DNA of 64,000 nt. Source: Enterobacter cancerogenus. GTDB taxonomy: Bacteria; Pseudomonadota; Gammaproteobacteria; Enterobacterales; Enterobacteriaceae. The position numbers and the translations under genes are program-made. The notes beneath the pieces were generated by a model. It was not told where the DNA came from, searched no databases, and was given only the letters and a program-made list of their open reading frames with translations. The stretch's first letter is position 1; each line of letters starts with the position of its first letter. This document shows, piece by piece, positions 1-8,674 of the stretch. The DNA lies in contig NZ_CP077290.1 in the NCBI RefSeq assembly GCF_019047785.1, positions 620,001 to 684,000 of the forward strand, read 5' to 3'.

Positions 1-641
1 CGCACACGGACATGACGCAGTGGAAGCTGGATACATTCTGTAAAGACCAGTCCTGCATCGACGACGTCAACCTCTACCGTCTTGATAACGTGCTGGACGG
101 GCTGAAACAGGACAGCGTTCTGGTCATACACCTGATGGGCAGCCACGGTCCGGCCTATTACAACCGCTATCCCAGCAGTTTCCGGAAATTCACCCCGACC
201 TGTGATACCAATGAAATTCAGGACTGCGATCATCAGTCACTGATTAACACCTACGACAACACGATTCTGTACACCGACAGCGTGGTCAGTAAAACCATCG
301 ACGCGCTGAAAGCGCGCCAGAGCAGCATGAATACGGCGCTGATCTACCTGTCTGATCACGGTGAATCGCTGGGTGAAAGCGGAATTTATCTGCACGGCAC
401 GCCTTACATGCTGGCGCCGGAACAGCAGACGCACATTCCGTTCGTGTTCTGGCTCTCCCCGGACTATGCGAAAAACTTTGGCGTTGATGAGCAGTGCTTA
501 CGTGATTATGCAGCAAAAAATGCGGTGTCACAGGACAACTTGTTCTCAACGGTGCTGGGGATGATGGACGTGAAATCAACCGTTTATCAGCAGCAGCTGG
601 ATATTGTTAACGCATGCAGACACGAAATCGGCTTGCATTAG
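1..641 (+). CDS. Phosphoethanolamine transferase, EptA/sulfatase family, C-terminal part (5' end outside window)
   Basis: The frame is open from the window edge, so only the last ~213 residues are visible. They form the catalytic end of an inner-membrane, periplasm-facing alkaline-phosphatase-fold enzyme that adds phosphoethanolamine to lipid A or a related envelope glycan. Visible family motifs are GSHGPAYYNRYP, CD.....CD cysteine pairs, SDHGESLGE with the metal-binding Asp-His, and a downstream HGTPY histidine. EptA and MCR enzymes share this block. The N-terminal membrane helices and nucleophile threonine lie upstream of the window, so the exact paralogue (EptA, MCR-9-like, other) cannot be assigned. 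The TAG stop is the first half of the NemR box that controls the next gene. Confidence 0.85.
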   Translation, partial: HTDMTQWKLDTFCKDQSCIDDVNLYRLDNVLDGLKQDSVLVIHLMGSHGPAYYNRYPSSFRKFTPTCDTNEIQDCDHQSLINTYDNTILYTDSVVSKTIDALKARQSSMNTALIYLSDHGESLGESGIYLHGTPYMLAPEQQTHIPFVFWLSPDYAKNFGVDEQCLRDYAAKNAVSQDNLFSTVLGMMDVKSTVYQQQLDIVNACRHEIGLH

Positions 642-654
642 ACCGAATGGTCTA
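639..654. promoter_or_regulatory. NemR operator upstream of nemR
   Basis: TAGACC-GAAT-GGTCTA is a perfect 6-bp inverted repeat with a 4-bp spacer, the arrangement of the NemR box in E. coli. It lies 14 bp before the nemR start and its first three bases are the stop codon of the upstream transferase gene. It should serve autorepression that is released when NemR is modified by electrophiles. Confidence 0.85.
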
Positions 655-667
655 ATACAGTGCAGCG

Positions 668-1267
668 ATGAGCAGACACACTGAACACGATACGCGCGAA
701 CATCTACTGGCTACCGGCGAGCGTCTTTGCATGCATCGCGGGTTTACCGGAATGGGGCTGAGCGAACTGTTAAAAACCGCCGAAGTGCCGAAGGGATCGT
801 TTTATCACTATTTTCGATCCAAAGAAGCCTTCGGCGTGGCGATGCTTGAGCGGCACTATGCCAGCTATCATCAACGCCTCGCCACCCATTTTGCCCAGGG
901 TGAAGGCAACTATCGGGATCGTGTGCTGAACTACTATCAGGAAACGCTGACCCAGTTCTGTCAGCAGGGCATTATTAGCGGCTGCCTGACGGTAAAACTT
1001 TCTGCCGAGGTGTGCGATCTTTCCGAAGATATGCGCGCAGCCATGGATAAAGGCGCCACGGGTGTTATCGCCCTGCTTGCACAGGCGCTGGAGAAAGGTC
1101 GCGACGAAAAAACGCTGGCCTTCTCCGGAGAGCCGTTAACCCAGGCGCAGGTTCTTTATGCTCTGTGGTTAGGTGCCAATCTTCAGGCCAAAATTTCTCG
1201 CAGTGCCGCACCGCTTGAAAGCGCCCTGGCACATGTGAAATGCACGATTACAGCGCCTGGCGTTTAG
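668..1267 (+). CDS. nemR: TetR-family repressor NemR, electrophile/hypochlorous-acid sensor
   Basis: 199 residues, the E. coli NemR length. The N-terminal TetR helix-turn-helix is at about residues 24-48 (GLSELLKTAEVPKGSFYHYF). Cysteines 106 and 116, the redox and electrophile sensing residues of E. coli NemR, sit at exactly the same positions (SGC106LTV and EVC116DL). Modification by N-ethylmaleimide, methylglyoxal, quinones or HOCl releases the operator and induces nemA, and gloA in E. coli. A NemR box lies directly upstream. A hairpin at the gene end may separate it partly from nemA, which has its own box-like sequence. Confidence 0.95.
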   Translation: MSRHTEHDTREHLLATGERLCMHRGFTGMGLSELLKTAEVPKGSFYHYFRSKEAFGVAMLERHYASYHQRLATHFAQGEGNYRDRVLNYYQETLTQFCQQGIISGCLTVKLSAEVCDLSEDMRAAMDKGATGVIALLAQALEKGRDEKTLAFSGEPLTQAQVLYALWLGANLQAKISRSAAPLESALAHVKCTITAPGV

Positions 1268-1279
1268 CAGGCGTTTTTT
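1254..1279 (+). terminator. Rho-independent terminator or attenuator at the nemR end
   Basis: CGCCTG (1254-1259) pairs with CAGGCG (1268-1273), followed by six T. The nemR stop codon lies in the loop. It suggests that part of the nemR transcript ends before nemA. Confidence 0.6.
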
Positions 1280-1293
1280 ATTTACCTTGTTAC

Positions 1294-1308
1294 TAGTCGA
1301 CTGGTCTA
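1294..1308. promoter_or_regulatory. Degenerate NemR-box-like site before nemA
   Basis: TAGTCGACTGGTCTA retains one intact GGTCTA half site and a changed TAGTC half. It ends 13 bp before the nemA start. Together with the hairpin upstream it suggests an independent, NemR-tuned nemA signal. The assignment is an inference from the half site. Confidence 0.45.
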
Positions 1309-1321
1309 CTCAGGAGTCTTT

Positions 1322-2419
1322 ATGTCCGATGAAAAATTATTTACCCCACTGAAAGTGGGTGCTGTTACTGCACCAAACCGCGTATTCATGGCCCCGCTGA
1401 CCCGTCTGCGCAGCATTGAGCCGGGTGATATTCCCACCCCGCTGATGGGTGAATACTATCGTCAGCGCGCAAGCTCTGGCCTGATCATCTCCGAAGCAAC
1501 CCAGATTTCCGCTCAGGCGAAAGGCTACGCGGGCGCACCTGGCCTGCACAGCCCGGAGCAGATTGCCGCGTGGAAGAAAATCACCGCTGGCGTGCACGCT
1601 GACGATGGCCGCATCGCGGTGCAGCTGTGGCACACCGGGCGTATCTCACACAGCAGCATCCAGCCTGGCGGCCAGGCACCGGTTTCCGCCTCGGCCTTAA
1701 GCGCCAATACCCGCACCTCCCTGCGCGATGAAAACGGCAACGCCATTCGCGTTGATACGTCCATGCCGCGTGCGCTGGAGCTGGACGAGATCCCGGGTAT
1801 CGTCAATGATTTCCGTCAGGCGGTCGCGAATGCGCGTGAAGCCGGTTTCGACATGGTTGAACTGCACTCGGCCCACGGCTACCTGCTGCACCAGTTCCTC
1901 TCCCCGTCTTCCAACCATCGTACCGACCAATACGGCGGCAGCGTTGAGAACCGCGCGCGTCTGGTACTGGAAGTGGTGGACGCAGTGTGTAAAGAGTGGA
2001 GCGCTGACCGTATCGGTATCCGCGTCTCCCCGATCGGTACGTTCCAGAACGTGGACAACGGCCCGAATGAAGAAGCAGACGCGCTGTATCTGATTGAAGA
2101 ACTGGCCAAACGCGGCATTGCCTACCTGCACATGTCCGAGCCAGACTGGGCGGGCGGTCAGCCATACACCGAAGCGTTCCGTCAGAAAGTGCGCGATCGT
2201 TTCCACGGGGTGATCATCGGTGCGGGCGCGTACACGCCTGAGAAAGCAGAAGATTTGATCAACAAAGGTCTGATCGATGCCGTTGCGTTTGGTCGCGATT
2301 TCATCGCTAACCCGGATCTGGTCGCACGTCTTAAACATAAAGCAGAGCTTAACCCTCAGCGTCCGGAAAGCTTCTACGGCGGCGGCGCGGAAGGCTACAC
2401 CGACTACCCTACGCTCTAA
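1322..2419 (+). CDS. nemA: N-ethylmaleimide reductase, old yellow enzyme family
   Basis: 365 residues, equal to E. coli NemA. It is a cytosolic FMN-dependent NADPH oxidoreductase that reduces the activated C=C bonds of N-ethylmaleimide and related enones, nitro compounds and nitrate esters. The TIM-barrel begins at [20 protein letters not shown]. The substrate-binding pair His182/His185 with Tyr187 is visible in [13 protein letters not shown], and [12 protein letters not shown] near the C-terminus is the FMN phosphate loop. The start follows an AGGAG ribosome-binding site 6 bp upstream. It forms the nemR-nemA detoxification locus together with gloA. Confidence 0.95.
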   Translation: MSDEKLFTPLKVGAVTAPNRVFMAPLTRLRSIEPGDIPTPLMGEYYRQRASSGLIISEATQISAQAKGYAGAPGLHSPEQIAAWKKITAGVHADDGRIAVQLWHTGRISHSSIQPGGQAPVSASALSANTRTSLRDENGNAIRVDTSMPRALELDEIPGIVNDFRQAVANAREAGFDMVELHSAHGYLLHQFLSPSSNHRTDQYGGSVENRARLVLEVVDAVCKEWSADRIGIRVSPIGTFQNVDNGPNEEADALYLIEELAKRGIAYLHMSEPDWAGGQPYTEAFRQKVRDRFHGVIIGAGAYTPEKAEDLINKGLIDAVAFGRDFIANPDLVARLKHKAELNPQRPESFYGGGAEGYTDYPTL

Positions 2420-2519
2420 TCCCGTCATTGTGCATTGATAGCGGCGACACATCGCCGCTATACTAAAACATCGTTTCTGTTTAAAAAGATAATCCTTTCC
2501 ATTGGTTAATGAGGAAATT

Positions 2520-2927
2520 ATGCGCCTACTTCACACCATGCTACGCGTTGGCGACCTGCAACGTTCTATCGATTTCTACACTAACGTACTGGGCATGAAA
2601 CTGCTGCGCACCAGTGAAAACCCGGAATACAAATACTCGCTGGCCTTCGTGGGCTATGGCCCGGAATCCGATGAAGCGGTTATCGAACTGACCTATAACT
2701 GGGGCGTGGAGAGCTATGACCTGGGCAACGCCTACGGCCATATCGCGCTGGAAGTGGATAACGCAGCCGAAGCCTGTGAACGCATCCGCAGCAACGGCGG
2801 CAACGTCACGCGTGAAGCGGGCCCGGTTAAAGGCGGCACAACCGTGATTGCCTTCGTTGAAGATCCGGACGGTTACAAAATCGAACTGATTGAAGCCAAA
2901 GACGCCGGTCGCGGTCTGGGCAACTGA
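2520..2927 (+). CDS. gloA: Lactoylglutathione lyase (glyoxalase I)
   Basis: 135 residues, identical in length to E. coli GloA. The nickel ligands are at the expected places: His5, Glu56, His74 and Glu122. It isomerises the methylglyoxal-glutathione hemithioacetal to S-lactoylglutathione, which GloB then hydrolyses. The ATG at 2520 was chosen over the upstream TTG at 2502 because GAGGAA precedes it at normal spacing and the protein then begins MRLLHTML as in homologues. Lying after nemRA, it can be co-induced through NemR when electrophiles accumulate. Confidence 0.96.
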   Translation: MRLLHTMLRVGDLQRSIDFYTNVLGMKLLRTSENPEYKYSLAFVGYGPESDEAVIELTYNWGVESYDLGNAYGHIALEVDNAAEACERIRSNGGNVTREAGPVKGGTTVIAFVEDPDGYKIELIEAKDAGRGLGN

Positions 2928-3023
2928 TCCCCCAGGGCGCATTTGCGCCCTGTTGTTTTACTGCATCCCCTGCCAAAATTTGCCATAATGCGCACTGCTT
3001 TTTTCCCCATGTAAGAGACCCTG

Positions 3024-3674
3024 ATGTCCGATAACGCTCAATTTACCGGTCTGTGCGACCGTTTTCGTGGTTTTTATCCCGTTGTCATTGATGTAGAAAC
3101 AGCCGGATTTAACGCTAAAACCGATGCGCTGCTTGAGATTGCCGCCATAACGCTGAAAATGGATGAACAGGGCTGGCTTACACCGGACACCACGCTGCAT
3201 TTCCACGTTGAACCCTTCGAAGGGGCGAATCTGCAGCCCGAGGCGCTGGCGTTTAACGGCATCGATCCGAAAAACCCGCTGCGCGGCGCGGTGAGCGAGT
3301 ACGACGCGCTTCACGCCATTTTTAAAATGGTGCGTAAAGGCGTGAAAGATAACGACTGTAGCCGCGCCATTATGGTGGCGCACAACGCCACCTTCGACCA
3401 CAGTTTTACGATGGCTGCCGCCGAGCGCGCCTCACTTAAGCGCAACCCTTTCCACCCTTTCGTAACCTTTGACACAGCGGCGCTGAGCGGTCTTGCGCTC
3501 GGTCAGACGGTGTTGTCAAAAGCCTGCATCACCGCAGGAATCGAATTTGACGGCACGCAGGCGCACTCCGCGCTCTATGATACCGAGCGCACAGCCGAGT
3601 TGTTCTGTGAAATCGTGAACCGCTGGAAGCGGTTAGGCGGCTGGCCGCTGCCGATGGGCGAGAACGACGCATAA
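3024..3674 (+). CDS. rnt: Ribonuclease T, DEDDh 3'-5' exoribonuclease
   Basis: 216 residues. RNase T trims tRNA, 5S and 23S rRNA 3' ends and removes the terminal A of tRNA-CCA. The DEDDh exonuclease signature is visible: Asp23 and Glu25 in [10 protein letters not shown], a central Asp in [10 protein letters not shown], and the final His/Asp in [12 protein letters not shown]. The start follows GTAAGAGACCCTG. A strong hairpin terminator follows within 10 bp and is shared with the convergent grxD. Confidence 0.96.
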   Translation: MSDNAQFTGLCDRFRGFYPVVIDVETAGFNAKTDALLEIAAITLKMDEQGWLTPDTTLHFHVEPFEGANLQPEALAFNGIDPKNPLRGAVSEYDALHAIFKMVRKGVKDNDCSRAIMVAHNATFDHSFTMAAAERASLKRNPFHPFVTFDTAALSGLALGQTVLSKACITAGIEFDGTQAHSALYDTERTAELFCEIVNRWKRLGGWPLPMGENDA

Positions 3675-3701
3675 AAAAAGCGACCGAAAGGTCGCTTTTT
3701 T
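3673..3701. terminator. Bidirectional terminator between rnt and grxD
   Basis: AGCGACC-gaaa-GGTCGCT is flanked by seven A on the left and T residues on the right, so it can serve both convergent genes. Confidence 0.9.
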
Positions 3702-3716
3702 ACAGGGCCGGCAAGC

Positions 3717-4064
3717 TTACTCTGCGCCCGGCTCTTCAGTTTTGTACTTCGCCGCAGTCTCTTTGATCAGCTGCTGCAGTTCGCCACGCTGATACATTTC
3801 GATCAGGATGTCGCAGCCGCCAACCAGCTCGCCATCAATCCACAGCTGTGGGAAGGTCGGCCAGTTTGCGTATTTTGGCAGTTCAGCACGGATGTCAGGG
3901 TTTTGCAGGATATCAACGTAAGCAAAACGCTCACCACAGGCAGACAGCGCCTGAACCGCTTGCGCGGAGAAACCGCAGCTAGGCAGCTTCGGAGAACCTT
4001 TCATGTACAGGAGAATCGGGTTTTCAGCGATCTGGCGCTGGATTTTTTCAATAGTGGTGCTCAT
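3717..4064 (-). CDS. grxD: Monothiol glutaredoxin 4, Fe-S cluster carrier
   Basis: 115 residues, the GrxD length. It has the monothiol active site CGFS with Cys30, and TFPQLWIDGELVGGCDI, the glutathione-binding segment of class II glutaredoxins. Two monomers bridge a [2Fe-2S] cluster with glutathione and cooperate with BolA-type proteins in iron-sulfur delivery. The start is preceded by AAAGGAAGC. It is convergent with rnt and divergent from mepH across a 338-bp gap. The CGFS motif excludes dithiol glutaredoxins. Confidence 0.95.
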   Translation of the reverse strand: MSTTIEKIQRQIAENPILLYMKGSPKLPSCGFSAQAVQALSACGERFAYVDILQNPDIRAELPKYANWPTFPQLWIDGELVGGCDILIEMYQRGELQQLIKETAAKYKTEEPGAE

Positions 4065-4402
4065 GTTTTGCTTCCTTTAACTTCTGTTACGGCAATTGTC
4101 TGACATTGTAGCGGTTCAGACAGACATCGGAAAATAACATTTTAGTCACGTTTATATATTTTAACGTGTGTGGCTATAAGTTGCATTGAAAATGGTACTT
4201 ACCCCTTCTCCCGCTAAGGTTTTGCTTAGGGAGTGAACAATAGTGCTACAGAACGATGAATTTTTTTGCACTTGCTAACGAAACACGTTTTTAGAGTGAA
4301 AAATGCTATTAACTTCCCGGGTTTTTATAGATTAGAATCGACGGGCTTTGTAAATCACACGCGGGCATTATTGATGGCCTGCAATTATCAGGGGACTGCC
4401 CA
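4065..4402. other. Intergenic region between grxD and mepH
   Basis: AT-rich divergent promoter region with no supportable ORF. It contains a weak hairpin (CTAAG/CTTAG near 4214-4230). A TAGAAT-type -10 candidate near 4331 could serve mepH, whose leader would be about 65 nt. Nothing else is recognised. Confidence 0.5.
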
Positions 4403-5173
4403 GTGGCGCGGATAAATAAAATCTCGATCACGCTCTGTGCTTTACTGTTTACATCACTCTCATTCACGCCAGCGGCGAACGCCTCTGAACAGGCGCGGCA
4501 TTCTGCTGTACAAAAAACGCATCTGGCGAAAAACACAGAACGTAAGAAAAAAACTCCCGGCAAGACCGTTAAGAAAAAAACCACCGCTCAGACCAAACAG
4601 ACCGCCTCCAGCAAGACCAAATCGAAAACCAAAACCTCCCGCACCCACACGCGTAAAACTACCCAAACAGCTGCCAGGCTCGTGAGCGAAAAATGCACGG
4701 TGCGCAAGGGGCATAAATCGACGTGCATCAAAGCCACCAAACTCGCGGAAGTGCATAAGGTGCGCATGCAAAAAGCGCAAAAGACGGCGATGAATAAACT
4801 GATGGGGCAAATTGGTAAACCCTATCACTGGGGAGGTTCCTCTCCGCGTACCGGTTTCGACTGCAGCGGCCTGGTCTATTACGCGTATAAGGATCTGGTG
4901 AAGTTTCGTATTCCCCGCACCGCGAATGAAATGTACCACCTGCGCGATGCGGCTCCGGTAAACCGTGGCGAACTCCAGAACGGCGACCTGGTGTTCTTCC
5001 GCACCCAGGGCCGCGGCACGGCTGATCACGTTGGCGTGTACGTCGGCAATGGAAAATTCATTCAGTCTCCGCGTAGCGGCCAGGATATTCAGATAACCTC
5101 TCTCAGTGAAGACTACTGGGTACGCCACTACGTTGGCGCGCGCCGGGTCATGACGCCGAAAACCGTCCGCTAA
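4403..5173 (+). CDS. mepH: Murein DD-endopeptidase MepH, NlpC/P60 family
   Basis: 256 residues, slightly shorter than E. coli MepH (YdhO, 271). GTG start at 4403, chosen because it gives MARINKISITLCALLFTSL, the known N-terminus. The signal peptide is likely cleaved after ANA (residue 27). A Lys/Thr-rich linker (about 45-90) precedes the C-terminal NlpC/P60 domain, with Cys154 (FDCSGLVYY) and His209 (ADHVGVYVG) as catalytic residues. It cuts D-Ala-mDAP crosslinks in the periplasm so that new peptidoglycan can be inserted, overlapping in role with MepS and MepM. Confidence 0.93.
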   Translation: MARINKISITLCALLFTSLSFTPAANASEQARHSAVQKTHLAKNTERKKKTPGKTVKKKTTAQTKQTASSKTKSKTKTSRTHTRKTTQTAARLVSEKCTVRKGHKSTCIKATKLAEVHKVRMQKAQKTAMNKLMGQIGKPYHWGGSSPRTGFDCSGLVYYAYKDLVKFRIPRTANEMYHLRDAAPVNRGELQNGDLVFFRTQGRGTADHVGVYVGNGKFIQSPRSGQDIQITSLSEDYWVRHYVGARRVMTPKTVR

Positions 5174-5295
5174 CCCCTGCCCTGCTACCGTCGTAGCAGG
5201 GTAAGCTCCTCTTTTGCATACCCTTTTAATCTGCTACTCTATCCTTGTTGTCTGTAGGGTTATTGGCAACGTATAAAACAATAAGGAGAGAAGCA

Positions 5296-5877
5296 ATGTC
5301 GTTCGAATTACCTGCACTACCGTATGCAAAAGACGCCCTGGCACCGCACATTTCTGCGGAAACCCTGGAGTACCATTACGGCAAACACCACCAGACCTAC
5401 GTCACCAACCTCAACAACCTGATCAAAGGCACCGAGTTTGAAGGCAAAACGCTGGAAGAGATCGTGCGTAGCTCAGAGGGTGGCGTGTTCAACAATGCCG
5501 CTCAGGTGTGGAACCACACCTTCTACTGGCACTGCCTGGCACCAAATGCGGGCGGAGAACCTGTTGGTGAACTGGCCGAGGCGATCAACGCGGCGTTTGG
5601 CAGCTTCGCGGACTTTAAAGCGAAATTTACCGACGCTGCGGTGAAAAACTTTGGTTCCGGCTGGACATGGCTGGTGAAAGAGGCCAACGGCAAGCTGGCT
5701 ATCGTGTCGACGTCTAACGCTGGTACACCGCTGACCACCAGCGCCACGCCGCTGATGACGGTGGACGTGTGGGAACACGCCTACTACATCGACTACCGTA
5801 ACGCGCGCCCTAACTATCTGGAGCACTTCTGGGCGCTGGTTAACTGGGAATTCGTGGCGAAGAACTTCGCCGGGTAA
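5296..5877 (+). CDS. sodB: Iron superoxide dismutase
   Basis: 193 residues as in E. coli. Iron ligands His27, His74, Asp157 and His161 are all present, and Gln70 (NNAAQVWNH) is the residue typical of Fe rather than Mn enzymes. It is cytosolic and dismutates superoxide. The ATG at 5296 was chosen because AAGGAGAG precedes it by 7 bp; the longer upstream reading has no support. In E. coli the sRNA RyhB pairs around this start when iron is scarce, and the ACAATAAGGAG leader is conserved here. A strong terminator follows. Confidence 0.97.
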   Translation: MSFELPALPYAKDALAPHISAETLEYHYGKHHQTYVTNLNNLIKGTEFEGKTLEEIVRSSEGGVFNNAAQVWNHTFYWHCLAPNAGGEPVGELAEAINAAFGSFADFKAKFTDAAVKNFGSGWTWLVKEANGKLAIVSTSNAGTPLTTSATPLMTVDVWEHAYYIDYRNARPNYLEHFWALVNWEFVAKNFAG

Positions 5878-5883
5878 GAGACA

Positions 5884-5913
5884 CGCAGAAGGGTTCGCCC
5901 TTCTGCGTTTTTT
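5884..5913 (+). terminator. sodB terminator
   Basis: CGCAGAAGGG pairs with CCCTTCTGCG around a TTCG loop, followed by six T. The 10-bp stem is perfect. Confidence 0.95.
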
Positions 5914-7080
5914 CTATTTTGCAGCGCAGGCCGCTTCAGGCTGTTTTCGCCCGGACATCAGTACAAGCAGCAGGCCAAGCCCGGCCACAATTGCCCCCAT
6001 CACGGGGACAAAGCCGTAACCCAGACCACCCGAGATCACCGCACCGCCCGCCGCAGCGCCCAGCGCATTCCCCAGGTTGAATGCCCCGATATTGACGGAA
6101 GATGAGAGCCCCGGCGCCTCATGAGCAACACGCATCACGCGCATTTGCAGTGGCGGTACCACGGCAAAGGTCGCCGCCCCCCAGACCACCATCGCAATCG
6201 CCGCCCCCACTTCAGTGCGCGCCAGCCACGGGATGGCCACCATAATCACAATCAGCAGGGTTAAAAAGCCTTTCAGCGTGCCGGTAACGGAACGGTCTGC
6301 CAGCTTCCCGCCAAGGTAATTGCCAATCGAGAAGCCCACGCCAATCAGCACCAGCATCGCGGTAATAAAGATCGGCGTAGCGTGAGTGATCTCATGCAGC
6401 ACCGGTGAAATATAGGTATAGAGGGTAAACATCGCCCCGGCGCCCAGCACGGTGGTCAATAGCGCGGAAAGAACCTGAGGGCGCACCAGCACCGACAGCT
6501 CTTTGCGTACATCAGGGCGTTCTCCGGCGCTGCCCTTCGGCAGGGAGAAGAACAGTGCGGCCATCGCCACAACCCCAAGTGCGGCGGTGGCGAGGAACGA
6601 CATGCGCCAGCCGATGACTTCACCGAGCCAGGTCGCCGCCGGTACGCCGCCAATATTGGCGATCGTCAGGCCCATAAACATGGTGGCGACCGCGCTGGCC
6701 TGCTTGTGTTTGGGAACCACGCTGGCGGCAACGACTGATCCCAGCCCGAAGAAAGCACCGTGGTTGAGGCTGGTCAGAATACGCGACAGCATCAGGGTGG
6801 TGTAGTCAGGCGAAATTGCGGAGAGCACATTGCCAAGCGTGAAGATCGCCATCAGGAAAATCAGCGCATTGCGACGCGCGCGGTGCGAGAGCAGCAGCGT
6901 CATCAGGGGTGCCCCCACCATCACGCCGATCGCATAGGCGCTGATCAGCATACCAGCCGCCGGTATTGAGACGTCTACGCCCCGCGCGATAACGGGCAGC
7001 AAGCCCATCGGGGAGAATTCAGTGGTGCCAATCCCAAAAGCGCCAATCGCCAGGGCCAGCAAGGGGAAATTGATTTTCAT
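5914..7080 (-). CDS. ydhP: MFS transporter YdhP (AraJ/sugar-efflux type)
   Basis: 388 residues with about 12 hydrophobic segments, the DHA1 major-facilitator layout. The N-terminus MKINFPLLALAIGAFGIGTTEFSPMGLLP is typical of YdhP/AraJ-type efflux permeases. GAPLMTLLLSHRARRNAL is the loop 2-3 signature. It is an inner-membrane proton-driven exporter with no firmly established substrate. It is convergent with sodB, and its C-terminal stop lies right at the edge of the sodB terminator. A ynhF-type micro-gene follows on the same strand upstream, as in E. coli. Confidence 0.9.
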   Translation of the reverse strand: MKINFPLLALAIGAFGIGTTEFSPMGLLPVIARGVDVSIPAAGMLISAYAIGVMVGAPLMTLLLSHRARRNALIFLMAIFTLGNVLSAISPDYTTLMLSRILTSLNHGAFFGLGSVVAASVVPKHKQASAVATMFMGLTIANIGGVPAATWLGEVIGWRMSFLATAALGVVAMAALFFSLPKGSAGERPDVRKELSVLVRPQVLSALLTTVLGAGAMFTLYTYISPVLHEITHATPIFITAMLVLIGVGFSIGNYLGGKLADRSVTGTLKGFLTLLIVIMVAIPWLARTEVGAAIAMVVWGAATFAVVPPLQMRVMRVAHEAPGLSSSVNIGAFNLGNALGAAAGGAVISGGLGYGFVPVMGAIVAGLGLLLVLMSGRKQPEAACAAK

Positions 7081-7245
7081 GCGTTAACTCCGGATGCCGT
7101 GTCGCGTCGTGACACAGAACAATGAAGCCAAAAGCATGACATCAATCACAAAAAATGAGAAGTTTACATTTTGGCAAAAGATTTTTGCCAGAGGGGTAAC
7201 AATCAGGCGAGGATGTGGAGGGAGACGCCTCTCCCTCCGCGTGAA

Positions 7246-7335
7246 TCAGTGCAGCGCAGCCGTTAAACCACCGGCCACAATCAATGCCAGCACAATAACG
7301 GTGGTAACCAGCGAAAACTTCAGATCGGAACTCAT
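7246..7335 (-). CDS. ynhF: Small membrane protein YnhF
   Basis: 29 residues beginning MSSDLKFSLVTTVIVL and ending GGLTAALH, nearly identical to the E. coli YnhF micro-protein. It is a single hydrophobic segment of about 20 residues, expected in the inner membrane and induced by stress in E. coli; its function is unknown. AAAAGGAGA stands 7 bp upstream of the ATG. A GGAGGGAGA/TCTCCCTCC-type hairpin lies just downstream (about 7218-7239), without a clear T tract. It is too short for most ORF callers. Confidence 0.9.
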   Translation of the reverse strand: MSSDLKFSLVTTVIVLALIVAGGLTAALH

Positions 7336-7570
7336 CAATTTTTCTCCTTTTAATCACCCCACGAAAAGTGAGCTTGCTCATTTTTACACAGTTCAGGTCA
7401 AAAATCTTCCTGGTTTTAACCTGATATCCACTTTTGCTCTTCCCCTTTTCATCAAGATAGGACAAAATTCCACGCTAAATTTATTAGCGTACCGGCCATT
7501 GACCCCCTCCTGACGTCCTGTGTCGTTTTCCCGGCGTGTCGCAATTCAAGATTGCGTAATAAGGGTGAGA

Positions 7571-7590
7571 GAAGGCAAACGTTTACCTTC
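7571..7590. promoter_or_regulatory. PurR operator O1 (purR autoregulation)
   Basis: GAAGGCAAACGTTTACCTTC has 10-bp arms matching at 9 of 10 positions and fits the PurR box ACGCAAACGTTTNC. It lies 43 bp before the purR start. E. coli purR has the same upstream operator plus a second one inside the gene. Confidence 0.9.
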
Positions 7591-7632
7591 ATGATTATCA
7601 GGAGCTTAGGATATGGTCTGGAGTGACATTTA

Positions 7633-8658
7633 ATGGCAACAATAAAAGACGTAGCAAAACGCGCAAACGTTTCCACTACAACCGTATCACATGTTATTAA
7701 CAAAACTCGCTTTGTTGCTGAAGAGACGCGCAATGCCGTCTGGGCGGCGATCAAAGAGCTGCACTACTCCCCGAGTGCGGTAGCGCGTAGCCTCAAAGTG
7801 AATCACACCAAATCGATCGGTTTGCTGGCGACCAGTAGCGAAGCGGCCTATTTCGCAGAAATTATCGAAGCGGTCGAAAAAAACTGCTTTCAGAAAGGCT
7901 ATACCCTGATTCTGGGCAACGCCTGGAACAACATTGAAAAACAGCGTGCCTATCTTTCAATGATGGCGCAAAAGCGCGTCGACGGCCTGCTGGTGATGTG
8001 TTCAGAATACCCGGAATCGGTGCTTTCCATGCTGGAAGAGTACCGTCACATCCCGATGGTGGTGATGGACTGGGGCGAAGCGCGCGCCGATTTCACCGAC
8101 TCCGTGATTGATAACGCTTTTGAAGGCGGCTATATGGCGGGTCGTTATCTGGTAGAACGCGGGCATCGCGAGATTGGAGTTATTCCCGGCCCGCTTGAGC
8201 GCAACACCGGCGCAGGGCGTCTGGCTGGCTTTATGAAAGCGATGGAAGAAGCACTGATCACCGTGCCGGAAAACTGGATTGTGCAGGGCGACTTCGAGCC
8301 AGAATCGGGCTATCGCGCCATGCAGCAGATCGTCTCCCAGCAGCCTCGCCCGACCGCCGTCTTCTGCGGGGGCGATATTATGGCAATGGGTGCGCTCTGT
8401 GCGGCGGATGAACTGGGTCTGCGCGTGCCGCAGGACATTTCCGTGATCGGGTATGACAACGTGCGTAACGCCCGTTTCTTCACCCCGGCGCTGACCACCA
8501 TCCACCAGCCGAAAGATTCGCTGGGCGAAACCGCTTTCAACATGCTGATGGACAGGATCGTTAACAAGCGTGAAGAATCGCAGTCTATTGAAGTCCACCC
8601 GCGTCTTGTTGAGCGCCGTTCCGTTGCGGATGGCCCTTTCCGCGACTACCGTCGCTAA
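7633..8658 (+). CDS. purR: HTH-type purine repressor PurR, LacI family
   Basis: 341 residues, the E. coli length. The LacI-type DNA-binding headpiece is at residues 2-56 ([22 protein letters not shown]), with the hinge helix [11 protein letters not shown]. The periplasmic-binding-protein-like core binds hypoxanthine or guanine, which act as corepressors of the purine regulon. Two operators, one upstream and one within the first 15 codons, reproduce the known autoregulation. The neighbours punR and punC handle purine nucleoside uptake, so the locus is a small purine cluster. Confidence 0.96.
   Translation: MATIKDVAKRANVSTTTVSHVINKTRFVAEETRNAVWAAIKELHYSPSAVARSLKVNHTKSIGLLATSSEAAYFAEIIEAVEKNCFQKGYTLILGNAWNNIEKQRAYLSMMAQKRVDGLLVMCSEYPESVLSMLEEYRHIPMVVMDWGEARADFTDSVIDNAFEGGYMAGRYLVERGHREIGVIPGPLERNTGAGRLAGFMKAMEEALITVPENWIVQGDFEPESGYRAMQQIVSQQPRPTAVFCGGDIMAMGALCAADELGLRVPQDISVIGYDNVRNARFFTPALTTIHQPKDSLGETAFNMLMDRIVNKREESQSIEVHPRLVERRSVADGPFRDYRR
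7661..7676. promoter_or_regulatory. PurR operator O2 inside the purR coding region
   Basis: GCGCAAACGTTTCCAC matches the PurR box and overlaps codons 10-15 of purR, the position known for the intragenic O2 site of E. coli purR. Confidence 0.85.
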
Positions 8659-8674
8659 TGGTTAACGGGGCCAG

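Noticed and set aside
7218..7239. ynhF rho-independent terminator
   Set aside because: The GGAGGGAGA/TCTCCCTCC stem is good but no T tract follows on the minus strand, so it is mentioned only within the ynhF entry.
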